Shown here one piece after another: positions 1 through 8,371 of a DNA stretch of 51,916 nucleotides. Source of the DNA: CAMEGH01 sp964513905. Lineage in GTDB: Bacteria > Patescibacteriota > Saccharimonadia > Saccharimonadales > Saccharimonadaceae. Positions within the stretch are counted from its first letter, which is position 1. The number at the start of each line of letters is the position of its first letter. Under the pieces are notes generated by a model. The model saw nothing but the letters and a program-made list of their open reading frames with translations. It was not told the DNA's origin and made no database searches. The DNA lies in NCBI GenBank assembly GCA_964513905.1, contig CAZENS010000002.1, forward strand, positions 1 through 51,916, read 5' to 3'. The position numbers and the translations under genes are program-made.

Positions 1-2
1 CT

Positions 3-209
3 GCCTTCAACGCCCCCGGAGCAGTTTACACGCCAGAGTTTACCCTAGAACCTTATAAGCCATACCACTCGAGCAGCATAGGAAATGATATCAATAAGGG
101 GCTCAAACGTACGGGTTATATTTACACGGATATTCGTAAATCAGAAGAGAGTGTTGACGTAAAGATAACATACAAGGACAATGCTCGTCTGGTTCGCATA
201 ACTCGGTAA
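3..209 (+). CDS. C-terminal end of an unknown protein (5' end outside window)
   Basis: The third frame is open from the window edge to a TAA at 207-209 and encodes the last 68 residues of a protein, ending in ARLVRITR. The fragment is hydrophilic, with no membrane segment and no motif I recognise. Nothing in it reveals a function. A weak 6-bp stem (TAGTAG/CTACTA) follows at about 233-255, but it is too short to call a terminator. The next gene is convergent on the other strand, so this gene ends an operon coming from the left. Confidence 0.6.
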   Translation, partial: AFNAPGAVYTPEFTLEPYKPYHSSSIGNDINKGLKRTGYIYTDIRKSEESVDVKITYKDNARLVRITR

Positions 210-285
210 ATACTACCCCATACAGATGTTGTTTTAGTAGTAAAAATCCTACTATCGTAGCGGCGATGTAACATATTAAAATCTT

Positions 286-720
286 CTACCCCTGCGCGTT
301 TCCACCAAACAAAAAGTTCATCCACTGGCTTATGTTGCTTGGTGGCGGTAAGGCTTGTGTCGCCGCTGGCTCTTGGGTATCGTTTTTGCTTGCTGCCTCG
401 GAGTTTGCGGGCAATATTAGTACTTTCTCCCCCGGATCGCCGTATCCAAGTTTTTGCCGAACGGCTAGTTTTTTATATTCTTCACTTTGTAGGTAGCGTT
501 GTTCGTATTCAAGCATCTTCATTTCAAGCTCCACAAGCTCAACTTTTCGCTGCTTGTCATCAACAATACGCCGTAGCTCGTAATTCTTCTGCAGTGCCTG
601 TACAGACCCCCATATAAACCAAACAATCGCAATGATAATTGCTACTACTGTAATTATTTCTTTTGTTGGGTATCGATATTTTATATGATACCAAACTCGT
701 TTTGTGTTTATATTTGGCAT
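286..720 (-). CDS. FtsB/DivIC-like septum formation initiator family protein
   Basis: This 144-residue protein has a short basic cytoplasmic head, one membrane segment at about residues 22-42, and a coiled coil at about 45-85 rich in K/E/L heptads. A motif LAVRQKLGYGDPGE follows, matching the conserved 'ARE.LG...PGE' end of the FtsB/DivIC fold. A proline- and alanine-rich tail follows. FtsB/DivIC proteins bridge FtsL and FtsQ in the divisome on the outer face of the membrane. The architecture and the LGYGDPGE motif are seen; the role in division is taken from the family. The ATG at 720 lies 11 nt behind a TATAAT box (732-737, minus strand). Confidence 0.82.
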   Translation of the reverse strand: MPNINTKRVWYHIKYRYPTKEIITVVAIIIAIVWFIWGSVQALQKNYELRRIVDDKQRKVELVELEMKMLEYEQRYLQSEEYKKLAVRQKLGYGDPGEKVLILPANSEAASKNDTQEPAATQALPPPSNISQWMNFLFGGNAQG

Positions 721-758
721 TTCTGCATAACATTATAGCGTAGTTTATATCTTTGCGC

Positions 759-764
759 TATAAT
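759..764 (+). promoter_or_regulatory. -10 box (TATAAT) of the tRNA gene
   Basis: TATAAT sits 10 nt before the first base of the tRNA. An opposite TATAAT at 732-737 on the minus strand serves the FtsB-like gene, so the two promoters diverge from a 54-bp spacer. Confidence 0.6.
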
Positions 765-774
765 AGCATGTATC

Positions 775-850
775 GGGGGTGTAGCTCAGCGGTTAGAGCA
801 GCGGGCTCATAACCTGTTGGTCGCTGGTTCGATCCCAGCCACCCCCACCA
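775..850 (+). tRNA. tRNA with CAT anticodon (Met, or Ile2)
   Basis: A full cloverleaf can be drawn. The 7-bp acceptor is GGGGGTG/CACCCCC, the D arm GCTC/GAGC, the anticodon stem GCGGG/CCTGT with loop CTCATAA (anticodon 808-810), and the T arm GCTGG/CCAGC with loop TTCGATC. CCA is encoded at 848-850. The G1-C72 pair and the absence of three clean G-C pairs at the bottom of the anticodon stem argue against the initiator. It is therefore elongator Met, or an isoleucine tRNA read after lysidine modification; sequence alone does not settle this. Confidence 0.93.
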
Positions 851-860
851 GAGCTTATAT

Positions 861-899
861 AAAAATATCTTCACAATCACTACGTGAAGATACTTTTAT
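861..899. terminator. Bidirectional terminator between tRNA and the convergent gene
   Basis: A 9-bp perfect stem TATCTTCAC (866-874) / GTGAAGATA (884-892) has a 9-nt loop. T-rich DNA follows on the plus strand (CTTTTATT) and a T5 run follows on the minus strand (861-865). It can end both the tRNA transcript and the minus-strand gene whose stop is at 896. Confidence 0.75.
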
Positions 900-1486
900 T
901 CTATTCCAAAAAAGTCTCTTAACTGCTGACACACTTTGTTTCGATCTTCGCTAGAAACCTCTGCACCAATTGTCTGCCGGATAGTATACAATTTTGATTT
1001 AACTATATGATCTTCCTTAGCCGAAAGATTTTTGTTCTGCCAATCATCTAGATCAACCTTGAGCAACTCCGCAAGCATAGTTTGTTCTAGTGCATGGAAT
1101 CGCTCACTTAGGGCCCTATCCTTATTTCTTTTCTTCTCTCGCAACTCTTCTGGGCTATATCGCCTTGCAAGTTCTTTTCTCCCGGCCGAGGATGCGACGA
1201 GCTTTACAAACGTCCTATCCTCTTTTCGCTTTTTATAGAAAACCGCCATAGCCAATAGGCTGCCTGCGCCCTCTTTATCTATTTCAATACCAGGAATAAT
1301 ATCTGAATTTTTTAGTTCCAACGGCTCCTCAAAATCTGCAGCAACCGCCATACTCCCAATTTTATCTATTGTGTCATCACGAGAAGAATCTTCTTTGTCA
1401 AAAGAAGGAGAATCGTATTCTAGCGGTGGTACGATTTCGCCGTCAACTTCGTCGTACATCTTATCTGTCGGCTCAAAGTATTCCAT
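896..1486 (-). CDS. Hypothetical protein, acidic N terminus and charged helical C terminus
   Basis: This is a soluble protein of 196 residues that I do not recognise. The first 60 residues are very acidic and probably disordered (D/E/S/P-rich). The middle has a short hydrophobic patch (GAGSLLAMAVFYKK), and residues 100-196 look helical with many K/R/E. No signal peptide or membrane segment is visible. A TATAAT box at 1495-1500 (minus) ends 8 nt before the ATG, so its mRNA is predicted to be leaderless. It is transcribed alone, with terminator DNA just beyond its stop. Confidence 0.6.
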   Translation of the reverse strand: MEYFEPTDKMYDEVDGEIVPPLEYDSPSFDKEDSSRDDTIDKIGSMAVAADFEEPLELKNSDIIPGIEIDKEGAGSLLAMAVFYKKRKEDRTFVKLVASSAGRKELARRYSPEELREKKRNKDRALSERFHALEQTMLAELLKVDLDDWQNKNLSAKEDHIVKSKLYTIRQTIGAEVSSEDRNKVCQQLRDFFGIE

Positions 1487-1517
1487 ATGATAATATTATA
1501 CCATTAAATTTAAATAT

Positions 1518-2891
1518 TTACAATGCTTTCTGCTTGTGTCTATTCGTAAATTTCCGTGCCGAGTCGCTTGAAAGCGCCAGCAACAAGCCAATATGCAGCG
1601 ACATACTTACCAGCGAGTTTCCGAAGGAGATCGGCTCACTATACATAAAAAAACCTGCACTTACATTGACAATATAAAATGTTGCTAAAGCCAAAAGCCA
1701 CATTCGGGCAAGGTTGCTCCCCTGTAGTACAAGGTACACCAAAACCGACTCAATGATGATGGCGGCCACTCCGACCGCCACGAAAGACACCATTAGCAGA
1801 TGTTGACCCTCAAGAATAGTCTGCGTGTTTAATGCGACTAACTCCTGGCCCAAGCTAAATATCTCTATTATTACTGCACCAGCTGCCAGCAAGGCTGCTG
1901 CCAATAGCTGAAGCGGTCGCCGTCGCCATAGGGCATCACCCAACTCTGTAGGTGATACGATACCATTAGCTCCTTCTGGAAGCGTTGCATCAAAAATTGT
2001 ACCGTATCGTGCAGGAATATCACCGCTGGCGGGTAAATCTTCAAGCTCGAGCACCGGCAAGTCGCCATCGGTTACTATTCTGTCTCCACCACCATTGCGT
2101 GAGTGATATCCTGTCGAAAAATCTTTAATTAGCGTTACGGTAGCCTGATCATTATGCTCCCGCACCGATTCGACCACAAAGTCACGCTCAATATCTGTGT
2201 TCTCGTCAATGCGGTGTGTTAGCTGAAGTGTAAACCAGCTAAATCCTGCAGCAGTATCATAGGTGGCGTCGGCCAACCAATCCACCCGGTGCCCACCTGG
2301 TAATATCCAATCTTTTGGACAATGCCAAAATCTAATATGATGACGTTGTCGTGGTGAACCATCAACCTCTTTTTGATAGCTAAAATCTTGTCGTCGGCCA
2401 AACAGAAATAGCGCAGATACCGGGGCGTGCTTGTAGCTTTTTTTGCGTATAATCGATGTCAGCATTTTCCACGATGAACGAGCCGTAATTTCATCAGCAA
2501 GCACCCATCCAGCCGCCCGCATAGCGCTGTGCAACTGAGCTTCGTTTCCTCGTATTCCAATATTGATTGGGTCACCAAGTAATCCATCGCTTGTTTTTGC
2601 CCGGCCAATAAAATAATCGGGCACATACATGTGTGCCAAAATACGATGAAGCCTTGGTAAACCCAAATACGCAACCACCATCCAAAAAATAATAAAGTAC
2701 GACCAATACATCAGATTGACACTAAATCCCTCTATAAACAGCAAAACACCCAACCAAAGTGTTGCCACACCCGCAAAAACAAAGAACATCCTATCGAGTA
2801 TTTCAACAAATGAGGCCGTTTTGCGGCGAAGCTGTGAGGCTGTCAGTTGTCGAGATTGCTGTGTTTTTTGCGACAATTGCTTCTTGGTCAT
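1518..2891 (-). CDS. Membrane protein with LssY C-terminal domain
   Basis: The chosen start is the ATG at 2891, just behind TATACT and GAGAGG; an upstream in-frame codon at 2963 lies inside the preceding terminator hairpin and was rejected. The 457-residue protein has two membrane segments at about 35-85. A soluble domain follows with the LssY_C signatures: INIGIRGNEAQLHSAMRAAGW, APVSALFLFGRRQDFSYQK, a RHHIRFW segment, and LTHRIDENTDIERD. Four hydrophobic segments end the protein. LssY_C is usually fused to PAP2 phosphatase or DedA-like membrane domains, and its reaction is unknown to me. Here it sits between two unrelated sets of membrane helices, with no PAP2 motif visible. Confidence 0.75.
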   Translation of the reverse strand: MTKKQLSQKTQQSRQLTASQLRRKTASFVEILDRMFFVFAGVATLWLGVLLFIEGFSVNLMYWSYFIIFWMVVAYLGLPRLHRILAHMYVPDYFIGRAKTSDGLLGDPINIGIRGNEAQLHSAMRAAGWVLADEITARSSWKMLTSIIRKKSYKHAPVSALFLFGRRQDFSYQKEVDGSPRQRHHIRFWHCPKDWILPGGHRVDWLADATYDTAAGFSWFTLQLTHRIDENTDIERDFVVESVREHNDQATVTLIKDFSTGYHSRNGGGDRIVTDGDLPVLELEDLPASGDIPARYGTIFDATLPEGANGIVSPTELGDALWRRRPLQLLAAALLAAGAVIIEIFSLGQELVALNTQTILEGQHLLMVSFVAVGVAAIIIESVLVYLVLQGSNLARMWLLALATFYIVNVSAGFFMYSEPISFGNSLVSMSLHIGLLLALSSDSARKFTNRHKQKAL

Positions 2892-2923
2892 CCTCTCTAT
2901 AGTATACTCCACCAGGCCAAAGA

Positions 2924-2960
2924 CATAAACAAATCCCCTACCGCGGGATGGCAGGGGATT
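2924..2960 (-). terminator. Rho-independent terminator after the 68-residue protein gene
   Basis: On the minus strand AATCCCCT (2953-2960) pairs with AGGGGATT (2932-2939), and the stem is followed by TTTGTTT. It lies downstream of the small gene ending at 3023 and just upstream of the LssY_C gene, so it separates the two units. Confidence 0.75.
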
Positions 2961-3022
2961 CATACATTGGCACTTGTTTGTTTGCCCTTAGTGTACCACT
3001 AATTTAGGCAAAAGCACAAGTA

Positions 3023-3229
3023 TTATTTCTTCTTTGAAACGGTTAGAAATCCGTTGCGTGGATTTTCTTTTACAACACGATCTTCTGGTAGATCGCATGG
3101 TTCACCCTTATCGTTCTTCTCATTTTTGCTGAAGAAGTAGATAGTTTGTGGTTTTCCGCCGCGCAGAGTTACTTCTGATTGGTGTAGGTAGTATTTAACA
3201 CCTTTTGAATTTGTGTGACTATAAGCCAT
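3023..3229 (-). CDS. Small basic protein, 68 residues, unknown function
   Basis: This compact protein has a beta-rich look (GVKYYLHQSEVTLRGGKPQT, then YFFSKN) and a lysine-rich end (TVSKKK). It resembles small conserved proteins of Patescibacteria annotated only as hypothetical; no function is known to me. Expression signals are strong. A full AGGAGG sits 10 nt from the ATG, there is a TTGACA-N18-TACGCT promoter at 3270-3299, and a terminator lies right behind the gene. Such signals on a monocistronic small basic gene suggest high expression, possibly a nucleic-acid- or ribosome-associated protein; that is inference. Confidence 0.7.
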   Translation of the reverse strand: MAYSHTNSKGVKYYLHQSEVTLRGGKPQTIYFFSKNEKNDKGEPCDLPEDRVVKENPRNGFLTVSKKK

Positions 3230-3269
3230 AAGAATGTATACCTCCTATTTAGAACATCTTACACCCCTT

Positions 3270-3299
3270 AGCGTACCTGCATAGCCTCTCTGTTGTCAA
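3270..3299 (-). promoter_or_regulatory. Promoter of the 68-residue protein gene
   Basis: TTGACA (3294-3299) and TACGCT (3270-3275) are separated by 18 bp on the minus strand. The predicted start leaves a leader of about 33 nt that carries the AGGAGG ribosome binding site. Confidence 0.6.
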
Positions 3300-3302
3300 G
3301 CA

Positions 3303-3935
3303 TTAAACGTCTCTATATTTCAGCCGCAGCATCACGCGAAGCACACTAAGGCTAACTAGCCTGACTATAATTACGAGCAAAACAAACACGCTAGCAAGTA
3401 GCGAAAAGCCAGCAAAATCTGCCGACCACATCGGTGAAGCGAACACAAACCTATAGCGCTCTGGATCGGGCATTTTAACACTACTGACTGGATCGCCGCT
3501 TGGGGCGTACTTGGCATATTCGCGAGCAAAACAATCGACGTACCCCTGATTGTACCCAGAGAATTGCGGCTTACAAATATCATCAACTTTTTTATTGATA
3601 ATCTCTTTATCGGCATCGTTGCTCGAAATGGCGCCCTGCATCAGCGCTGCGCTGTCGCGCTCGTACTGCTCTTTTAGATACACCATGTTTCCACCAGTAT
3701 TCATGTGTGACGAGACAAATCGCTGCAGATCAGTCAGGCGATTTCTTGTATTGTTTTCATCACCTTGTTTATCGGCATCAATAACAGCATCACGCCGTTG
3801 CACCATACCAATATTATTAAGGCGTAAAAAAGTTGCCGTTAAAAAAAGTAATAGTACTAATACAACAATAAGCTGCCACGTTTTTATCCGTTGCAACTGC
3901 TTAATACTTCTTTTTACAGATCGCGTATTTGCCAC
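3303..3935 (-). CDS. Hypothetical two-helix membrane protein with extracellular domain
   Basis: The 210-residue protein has a basic N terminus, a membrane helix at about 20-42 (a run beginning LIVVLVLLLF), an external domain of about 130 residues, and a second helix at about 170-195 followed by a basic tail. The external part contains two cysteines (in DICKPQF and DCFAREY) that could form a disulfide. The start is a GTG at 3935 behind AAGGTGG. I recognise no family. It follows the MFS gene at 3974 on the same strand with a 38-bp gap and is probably co-transcribed with it. Confidence 0.6.
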   Translation of the reverse strand: MANTRSVKRSIKQLQRIKTWQLIVVLVLLLFLTATFLRLNNIGMVQRRDAVIDADKQGDENNTRNRLTDLQRFVSSHMNTGGNMVYLKEQYERDSAALMQGAISSNDADKEIINKKVDDICKPQFSGYNQGYVDCFAREYAKYAPSGDPVSSVKMPDPERYRFVFASPMWSADFAGFSLLASVFVLLVIIVRLVSLSVLRVMLRLKYRDV

Positions 3936-3973
3936 TTCCCACCTTTTCCTTGTCGTTATTATATCAGAAAAAC

Positions 3974-5188
3974 TTATCTGCGGTAGAGCGGGAATCTAGC
4001 AGATCCAATCGTCAGAGAAACCAATCCAACGATTATGAACGATAGCGAAAGACCAAAGCGATCATCCAAATAAAAGACAAGTAGCGTTGCCAACCCGTAC
4101 ATTAGTGCGGAACCTATATTTAATGCAATTTCTATGATCAACAAATAGGCAATACGATGGCCGGATCGATCCGCTAAGTCGAACATGCCACGTAAAAACG
4201 AAATAACAAAAGCCGTTGAGGCAGACTCCCTGGCTACGTTAGCTGCTCCTGCTGATACTGGCGTTGCAACAATCGGTCGAATGAAATGAACGATGGCATT
4301 CGCAATAACGCCGTATTGCAATAACTCGAAGCCTCTTCTTTTATCGACGATTCTTCCGTAAATACGCGGAATTACTAATCCGACAATCAATGTTACGGAG
4401 GCAAGCGCCCCAATCTGGGCATACGCCTCGTTTCCAGCGCCAGCTAAAATAATGGCGATTAAGTACATCTCCCATATCACGATACTCCCTGCGTTATCCA
4501 CTCCAATAGCAGCTTCTGCCAAAAAACTACGCCAGGCCTGCCGCCAAGGAAACCCCGAAAAAGTAATTTTTTGATTTAACCGCACTGGTTCTGCCGTCCT
4601 TAATAGCGGAATTGCCGACAGCAAAAACAAAACGCAGGCGACCCAAATCGTAACATCAGGGCCAAACAGCCACGCAATCACTCCGCCGATTAACGGACTT
4701 ACTCCTTTAGCCACCTTATCGACAATATTCATAAAACCAAGCTCGCGCCCGGCATGTTCGGTACTCTTTACTTTTGAAAAGCTAACAAGATGCGCCATGT
4801 CATATAGCACTGTGGCAATCGCCTGGATTGACATATACCCAACAAGCGCCCACACACCATATTCCGCCAAAAGCAAGAAAAATAACAGGGAGGGAATTGT
4901 TAATATATTTGCATAGAACATGCCATGCTTTGGGCCAAATCGTGCGATTATCAGTGCAGCAGGATAGGCAATAATTACTTTAAATACAAAATAAGCTGCA
5001 TACGAACCAAGAATAAAGGCCACCGAGTAACCATTCTTGTACATATACACTGCCGCCATGACAGCGATTAATGAGCCAGCCGTCATACGCAGCAATCTTG
5101 CGGCATATAGCTCCGCAACTTCACTTAGTGTTGCGTGCCGCCAAAAGTGACGTCGCAAAAGAAGGCGATGTATTATTTTTTCAATCAT
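3974..5188 (-). CDS. MFS transporter
   Basis: The 404-residue protein has 11-12 hydrophobic segments arranged as two halves with a cytoplasmic loop near the middle (about 200-220), the size and layout of the major facilitator superfamily. Conserved-loop remnants are visible (ARFGPKHG between helices 2 and 3, YGRIVDKRRG between helices 8 and 9). The substrate cannot be told from sequence. The start at 5188 is 13 nt behind a TATAAT. The gene diverges from murC across 74 bp. It belongs to the poorly defined MFS group common in Patescibacteria. Confidence 0.78.
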   Translation of the reverse strand: MIEKIIHRLLLRRHFWRHATLSEVAELYAARLLRMTAGSLIAVMAAVYMYKNGYSVAFILGSYAAYFVFKVIIAYPAALIIARFGPKHGMFYANILTIPSLLFFLLLAEYGVWALVGYMSIQAIATVLYDMAHLVSFSKVKSTEHAGRELGFMNIVDKVAKGVSPLIGGVIAWLFGPDVTIWVACVLFLLSAIPLLRTAEPVRLNQKITFSGFPWRQAWRSFLAEAAIGVDNAGSIVIWEMYLIAIILAGAGNEAYAQIGALASVTLIVGLVIPRIYGRIVDKRRGFELLQYGVIANAIVHFIRPIVATPVSAGAANVARESASTAFVISFLRGMFDLADRSGHRIAYLLIIEIALNIGSALMYGLATLLVFYLDDRFGLSLSFIIVGLVSLTIGSARFPLYRR

Positions 5189-5250
5189 TTTTTATTTATT
5201 AATTATACTTAAGCGTATTATAGCATAGTTTACAGCAGTATAGCAAATGA

Positions 5251-5256
5251 TATACT
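5251..5256 (+). promoter_or_regulatory. -10 box of murC, leaderless type
   Basis: TATACT ends 6 nt before the murC ATG, so the transcript is expected to begin at or next to the start codon. No Shine-Dalgarno sequence is possible in that space. Confidence 0.65.
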
Positions 5257-5262
5257 AGTGCA

Positions 5263-6546
5263 ATGAAGATATATTTTTCAGGAATTGGTGGCGTTGGAAT
5301 TGGCCCGCTAGCACTCATTTCTCACGAGGCTGGCTACGAGGTTTTAGGATCAGACCGAGAAGAAAGTCTTGTAACAGCAGAGATGAAATCTGCCGACATT
5401 CGATACAGCCTTGATCAATCAGGCACTTTTCTTGAAAAATCACACGCAAAAAAACAAATAGATTGGTTCGTCTACACATCTGCTCTACCAGCTGATCACC
5501 CAGAATTGCAACGCGCAAAACAGCTTGGCATAAAAACTGCCAAAAGGGACGAGCTCCTTGCTTACATCATAAAAGAAAAAAGCTTAAAGCTTATTGCTGT
5601 TGCGGGTACACATGGAAAGACCAGTACAACAGGAATGATTGCCTGGATTCTACGCCAGCTCGGTATCCCAGCTAGCTATTCGATTGGCACTACGCTCAGC
5701 TTTGGACCAAGCGGCACATACGTACCCAATAGCGAATATTTTATTTATGAGTGTGATGAGTTTGATCGCAACTTCCTGCACTTTACGCCGTACCTCTCGA
5801 TTATTACAAATATTGATTACGATCACCCAGACACCTATCCAACAAAAGATGACTACTTTGCCGCATTCAAGCAATTTGTGCAGCAGTCTCGGAACACGAT
5901 TATGTGGAGCGATGACGCGCAGGCCATTGGCGAGGCCGGTAACGCAAACGTGCATTCTATTCAAAAAAAATCCCACCTTGATCAAATCGCCACAATTCCC
6001 ACTGCTGGTCAGCACAATCGTGAAAACACCTATCTCGCTTTTACAGCCCTGCAGGACCACCTACTGGCAGAACCGCGTAATAATGCTGAGGCAATTCTTC
6101 AGGCAATCAAAACATTCCCAGGAACCAACCGGCGATTTGAAAAGTTAGCAGAAAATTTATATAGCGACTACGGCCATCACCCGACCGAAATATCGGCAAC
6201 ACTACAGCTAGCTAGCGAACTATCTAAAAAAGTTGCGCTTGTGTATCAGCCTCACCAGAACCAGCGTCAGCATGAGGTAATCGATCTTTACACCGACGAT
6301 GTTTTTAAGCACGCAACTAAAATATACTGGCTTCCCACCTACCTTACTCGAGAAGACAGTAGCCAGCAAGTACTCACCCCTACAGAGCTTACAAAAAACA
6401 TTCAGCAAGAAAAATTACATTTTGCCGAGCTTAACGACGCCCTGCGAAACACGATAGAAACACTCGGGGCACAGGGTTTTCTGGTGCTTGGCATGGGAGC
6501 CGGTACAATTGATTCTTGGCTAAGAAATCAAGCCGCTAAAAGCTAG
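5263..6546 (+). CDS. murC: UDP-N-acetylmuramate--L-alanine ligase
   Basis: This cytoplasmic Mur ligase adds L-alanine to UDP-MurNAc using ATP, the first peptide step of peptidoglycan synthesis. Visible signatures are the N-terminal glycine-rich UDP-binding loop SGIGGVGIGPLA, the P-loop AGTHGKTSTT (about 113-122), the ECDEFD carboxylate motif (about 165), TNIDYDHPD, and the MurC-type YGHHPTEI near residue 306 followed by YQPHQNQR. The protein has 427 residues, a little shorter than usual (450-490). YGHHPTEI favours MurC over Mpl. The stop overlaps the convergent MazG-like gene by 4 bp. Confidence 0.9.
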   Translation: MKIYFSGIGGVGIGPLALISHEAGYEVLGSDREESLVTAEMKSADIRYSLDQSGTFLEKSHAKKQIDWFVYTSALPADHPELQRAKQLGIKTAKRDELLAYIIKEKSLKLIAVAGTHGKTSTTGMIAWILRQLGIPASYSIGTTLSFGPSGTYVPNSEYFIYECDEFDRNFLHFTPYLSIITNIDYDHPDTYPTKDDYFAAFKQFVQQSRNTIMWSDDAQAIGEAGNANVHSIQKKSHLDQIATIPTAGQHNRENTYLAFTALQDHLLAEPRNNAEAILQAIKTFPGTNRRFEKLAENLYSDYGHHPTEISATLQLASELSKKVALVYQPHQNQRQHEVIDLYTDDVFKHATKIYWLPTYLTREDSSQQVLTPTELTKNIQQEKLHFAELNDALRNTIETLGAQGFLVLGMGAGTIDSWLRNQAAKS

Positions 6547-6872
6547 CGGTTGTCTCCGCTTCCTCCAATTACTCCGCGCTTCATTCGACTAGCAAGTTTT
6601 GCTATATTATCATTTGCAACATCCTCAAGCGGTATATCAAAATAATCTGCCAAAACCGCCACATGCCACAGGACGTCCCCCAGCTCTTTACGTAAATCGT
6701 TAACGTCAAGTTTGGTAAAATCACTCTCGTTATCTCGAACGATTTTCTTTGTTTTTTCGGCGATCTCACCCGCCTCGCCGCACAATCCTAAAAGTAAATG
6801 AAACACTTCATCTTTAGAATTTTTTGCACGAGCGGTTCGCAGAGCTGCCTGCTGGTATTCATTCATGTTCAT
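6543..6872 (-). CDS. MazG-like nucleotide pyrophosphohydrolase
   Basis: The protein has 109 residues with the all-alpha NTP-PPase pattern: GLCGEAGEIAEK (about 29-40) and the second metal motif KELGDVLW (about 62-69), giving the ExxE...ExxD set that binds Mg2+. The family hydrolyses (d)NTPs to monophosphates and pyrophosphate as housecleaning. The C-terminal KRGVIGGSGDNR is typical of the small stand-alone MazG-like group. A TACAAT box (6879-6884, minus) ends 6 nt before the ATG at 6872, predicting a leaderless mRNA; a second ATG two codons later is possible. Convergent with murC. Confidence 0.85.
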   Translation of the reverse strand: MNMNEYQQAALRTARAKNSKDEVFHLLLGLCGEAGEIAEKTKKIVRDNESDFTKLDVNDLRKELGDVLWHVAVLADYFDIPLEDVANDNIAKLASRMKRGVIGGSGDNR

Positions 6873-6923
6873 GTCAGTATTGTATCAAAGATACATCAGA
6901 CAAATGATTATTACGTTTTGCTA

Positions 6924-6952
6924 TTGCTTTTTTTGCAAAAAAAGAGTATAAT
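6924..6952 (+). promoter_or_regulatory. Promoter TTGCTT-N17-TATAAT
   Basis: The -35 at 6924-6929 and -10 at 6947-6952 have ideal spacing. They serve the hypothetical gene starting at 6993. The start site falls near 6959 and leaves a short leader. Confidence 0.65.
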
Positions 6953-6992
6953 GCAATTATTCCCAATAAATAAAATGAAAAGGGTTCGTACG

Positions 6993-7745
6993 ATGGAATC
7001 TCTAAAAAGAAAACCAATCACCATAGAAAACAATGACTACGGCGTTCAGCCAAGCGCCCCGTTAATTAAGTCGTACGAACAATCCGAAGATATTGGCCAC
7101 CCAAATCGAAACACGCTTCAAGACTGGTTCCAATCAGAAAAACAGACATCCCTTCGGGGGTTTTTTGATGCCCACCCGAGTTCGACGCACATCAATCGAT
7201 CAATTGAATTCGTAAGTACGGCACGCGAGCTTTCTGAAAAATCTGACCGATTTCTACACTCCTTAAGTTACGACAATAAAGGAACTATGTACGCCGTTTT
7301 ATCAAACGAAGATGACTATAATGTAGCAACAGTAGTTCGAATGAACCCGTTTGACGGGCCAAATAGTACCGAAATTTTTGACACTATACCTATGGAATAT
7401 CCGTCGGACGATAAGACACCTCTTGTTGAGCGAGCTCGCACGGCAATTGTGGCTTTTTCTGATGAGCTTGGAAACGATACAGAAATTTACCTACAAAATC
7501 ACGAAGGCGGTAATCACATCATAGAGCGTAGCTCCGGTGGCACGGCAACCGACTCGAAATTGTATGATGCTCGCGCACTCGACTATGAACTTAGGTACGA
7601 TCATAGTATTCCAGCAGATGCCGCAATCTCCTCCGACAGCGGTCTTATAGAAACACTAGAGCAGCACGAAGCAAGTAAACAACAGACGAGATCTCGAGCT
7701 AGCATGGCGAAAGTTGCTATGATGGACCGAGACAACGTGGCCTAG
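6993..7745 (+). CDS. Hypothetical soluble protein
   Basis: The 250-residue acidic soluble protein has no signal peptide, membrane segment or motif I recognise. The ATG at 6993 was chosen because AAAAGGG lies about 9 nt before it; an in-frame ATG at 6975 lacks a site, and further upstream codons lie before the promoter. Its C terminus overlaps the 3' end of trmB (opposite strand) by 29 bp, so the two genes share coding DNA at their tails. Its central region has a few aromatic/beta segments, and its final 60 residues look helical. Confidence 0.55.
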   Translation: MESLKRKPITIENNDYGVQPSAPLIKSYEQSEDIGHPNRNTLQDWFQSEKQTSLRGFFDAHPSSTHINRSIEFVSTARELSEKSDRFLHSLSYDNKGTMYAVLSNEDDYNVATVVRMNPFDGPNSTEIFDTIPMEYPSDDKTPLVERARTAIVAFSDELGNDTEIYLQNHEGGNHIIERSSGGTATDSKLYDARALDYELRYDHSIPADAAISSDSGLIETLEQHEASKQQTRSRASMAKVAMMDRDNVA

Positions 7746-8370
7746 CCGACGCATAGCCGATAACTCTTCCTTCCTTCATCCAACGACTCTCGTAGGTAGT
7801 TGTTGTCTTTATTTCATCTGAGAGACTGCTTTCATGGACGTCAAAAGAAAGAGCGTCAATCATCCATCCATCTTTCACAAACTGCTCGAGACTCCAGCAG
7901 AAAAAAGTAGGATCATCATGCTTTAGACGAACACAACCCTCCTCTTTCAGTATGGCACGATATATCCCCAAAAAAGTTTTATGAGTCAGCCGACGGCCAG
8001 ACGAGCGCTTCTTTGGAAAAGGATCTGGAAACGTAACCCAGACGGTACTAACCGATTTTGGTAAAAATAAATCACCAATTTGATCTGCCCGAGCACGAAT
8101 AAAATATACATTTTCAATACCGCGCTCAATTGCTTCATATGCACCCTTCTGTAGTCGGTCGGCTTTTACATCAACAGCAACAAACGTCTTATCGGGATGA
8201 CGAGAAGCCAGCTCAACACTAAACAGGCCTGTCCCTGCGCCAATTTCTACACAGTCGACATGCTTCCTTGACCAGTCTTGATACTCAAAACAATTTTGTG
8301 CATTAAAAAACTTGGCAAATTTATACTTTTTTCTTTTTCTTTTGATGATAAACTGATTCGGGTTAATCAT
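7717..8370 (-). CDS. trmB: tRNA (guanine-N7-)-methyltransferase
   Basis: This SAM-dependent enzyme methylates G46 in the tRNA variable loop. Visible are the SAM-binding motif VEIGAGTGLFSVELA, an acidic VAVDVKADR at the end of strand 2, the TrmB fingerprint TFPDPFPKKRSSGRRL, and the substrate motif TTTYESRW near the C terminus. The start is the ATG at 8370, one base after the preceding TAG. An upstream in-frame codon at 8403 would overlap the previous gene by 32 bp. It is the last gene of the mutY operon. The usual W of PDPWPKKRH is F here. Confidence 0.88.
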   Translation of the reverse strand: MINPNQFIIKRKRKKYKFAKFFNAQNCFEYQDWSRKHVDCVEIGAGTGLFSVELASRHPDKTFVAVDVKADRLQKGAYEAIERGIENVYFIRARADQIGDLFLPKSVSTVWVTFPDPFPKKRSSGRRLTHKTFLGIYRAILKEEGCVRLKHDDPTFFCWSLEQFVKDGWMIDALSFDVHESSLSDEIKTTTTYESRWMKEGRVIGYASARPRCLGPS

Positions 8371-8371
8371 T

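Noticed and set aside
866..892. TCAC...GTGA inverted repeat as a CRP-type site
   Set aside because: The half-sites face the wrong way and the element is a 9-bp hairpin with T runs, i.e. a terminator.
6798..6992. Long N-terminal extension of the hypothetical gene at 6993-7745
   Set aside because: It lies before and across the TTGCTT-N17-TATAAT promoter and overlaps the divergent MazG-like gene; the AAAAGGG site fixes the start at 6993.
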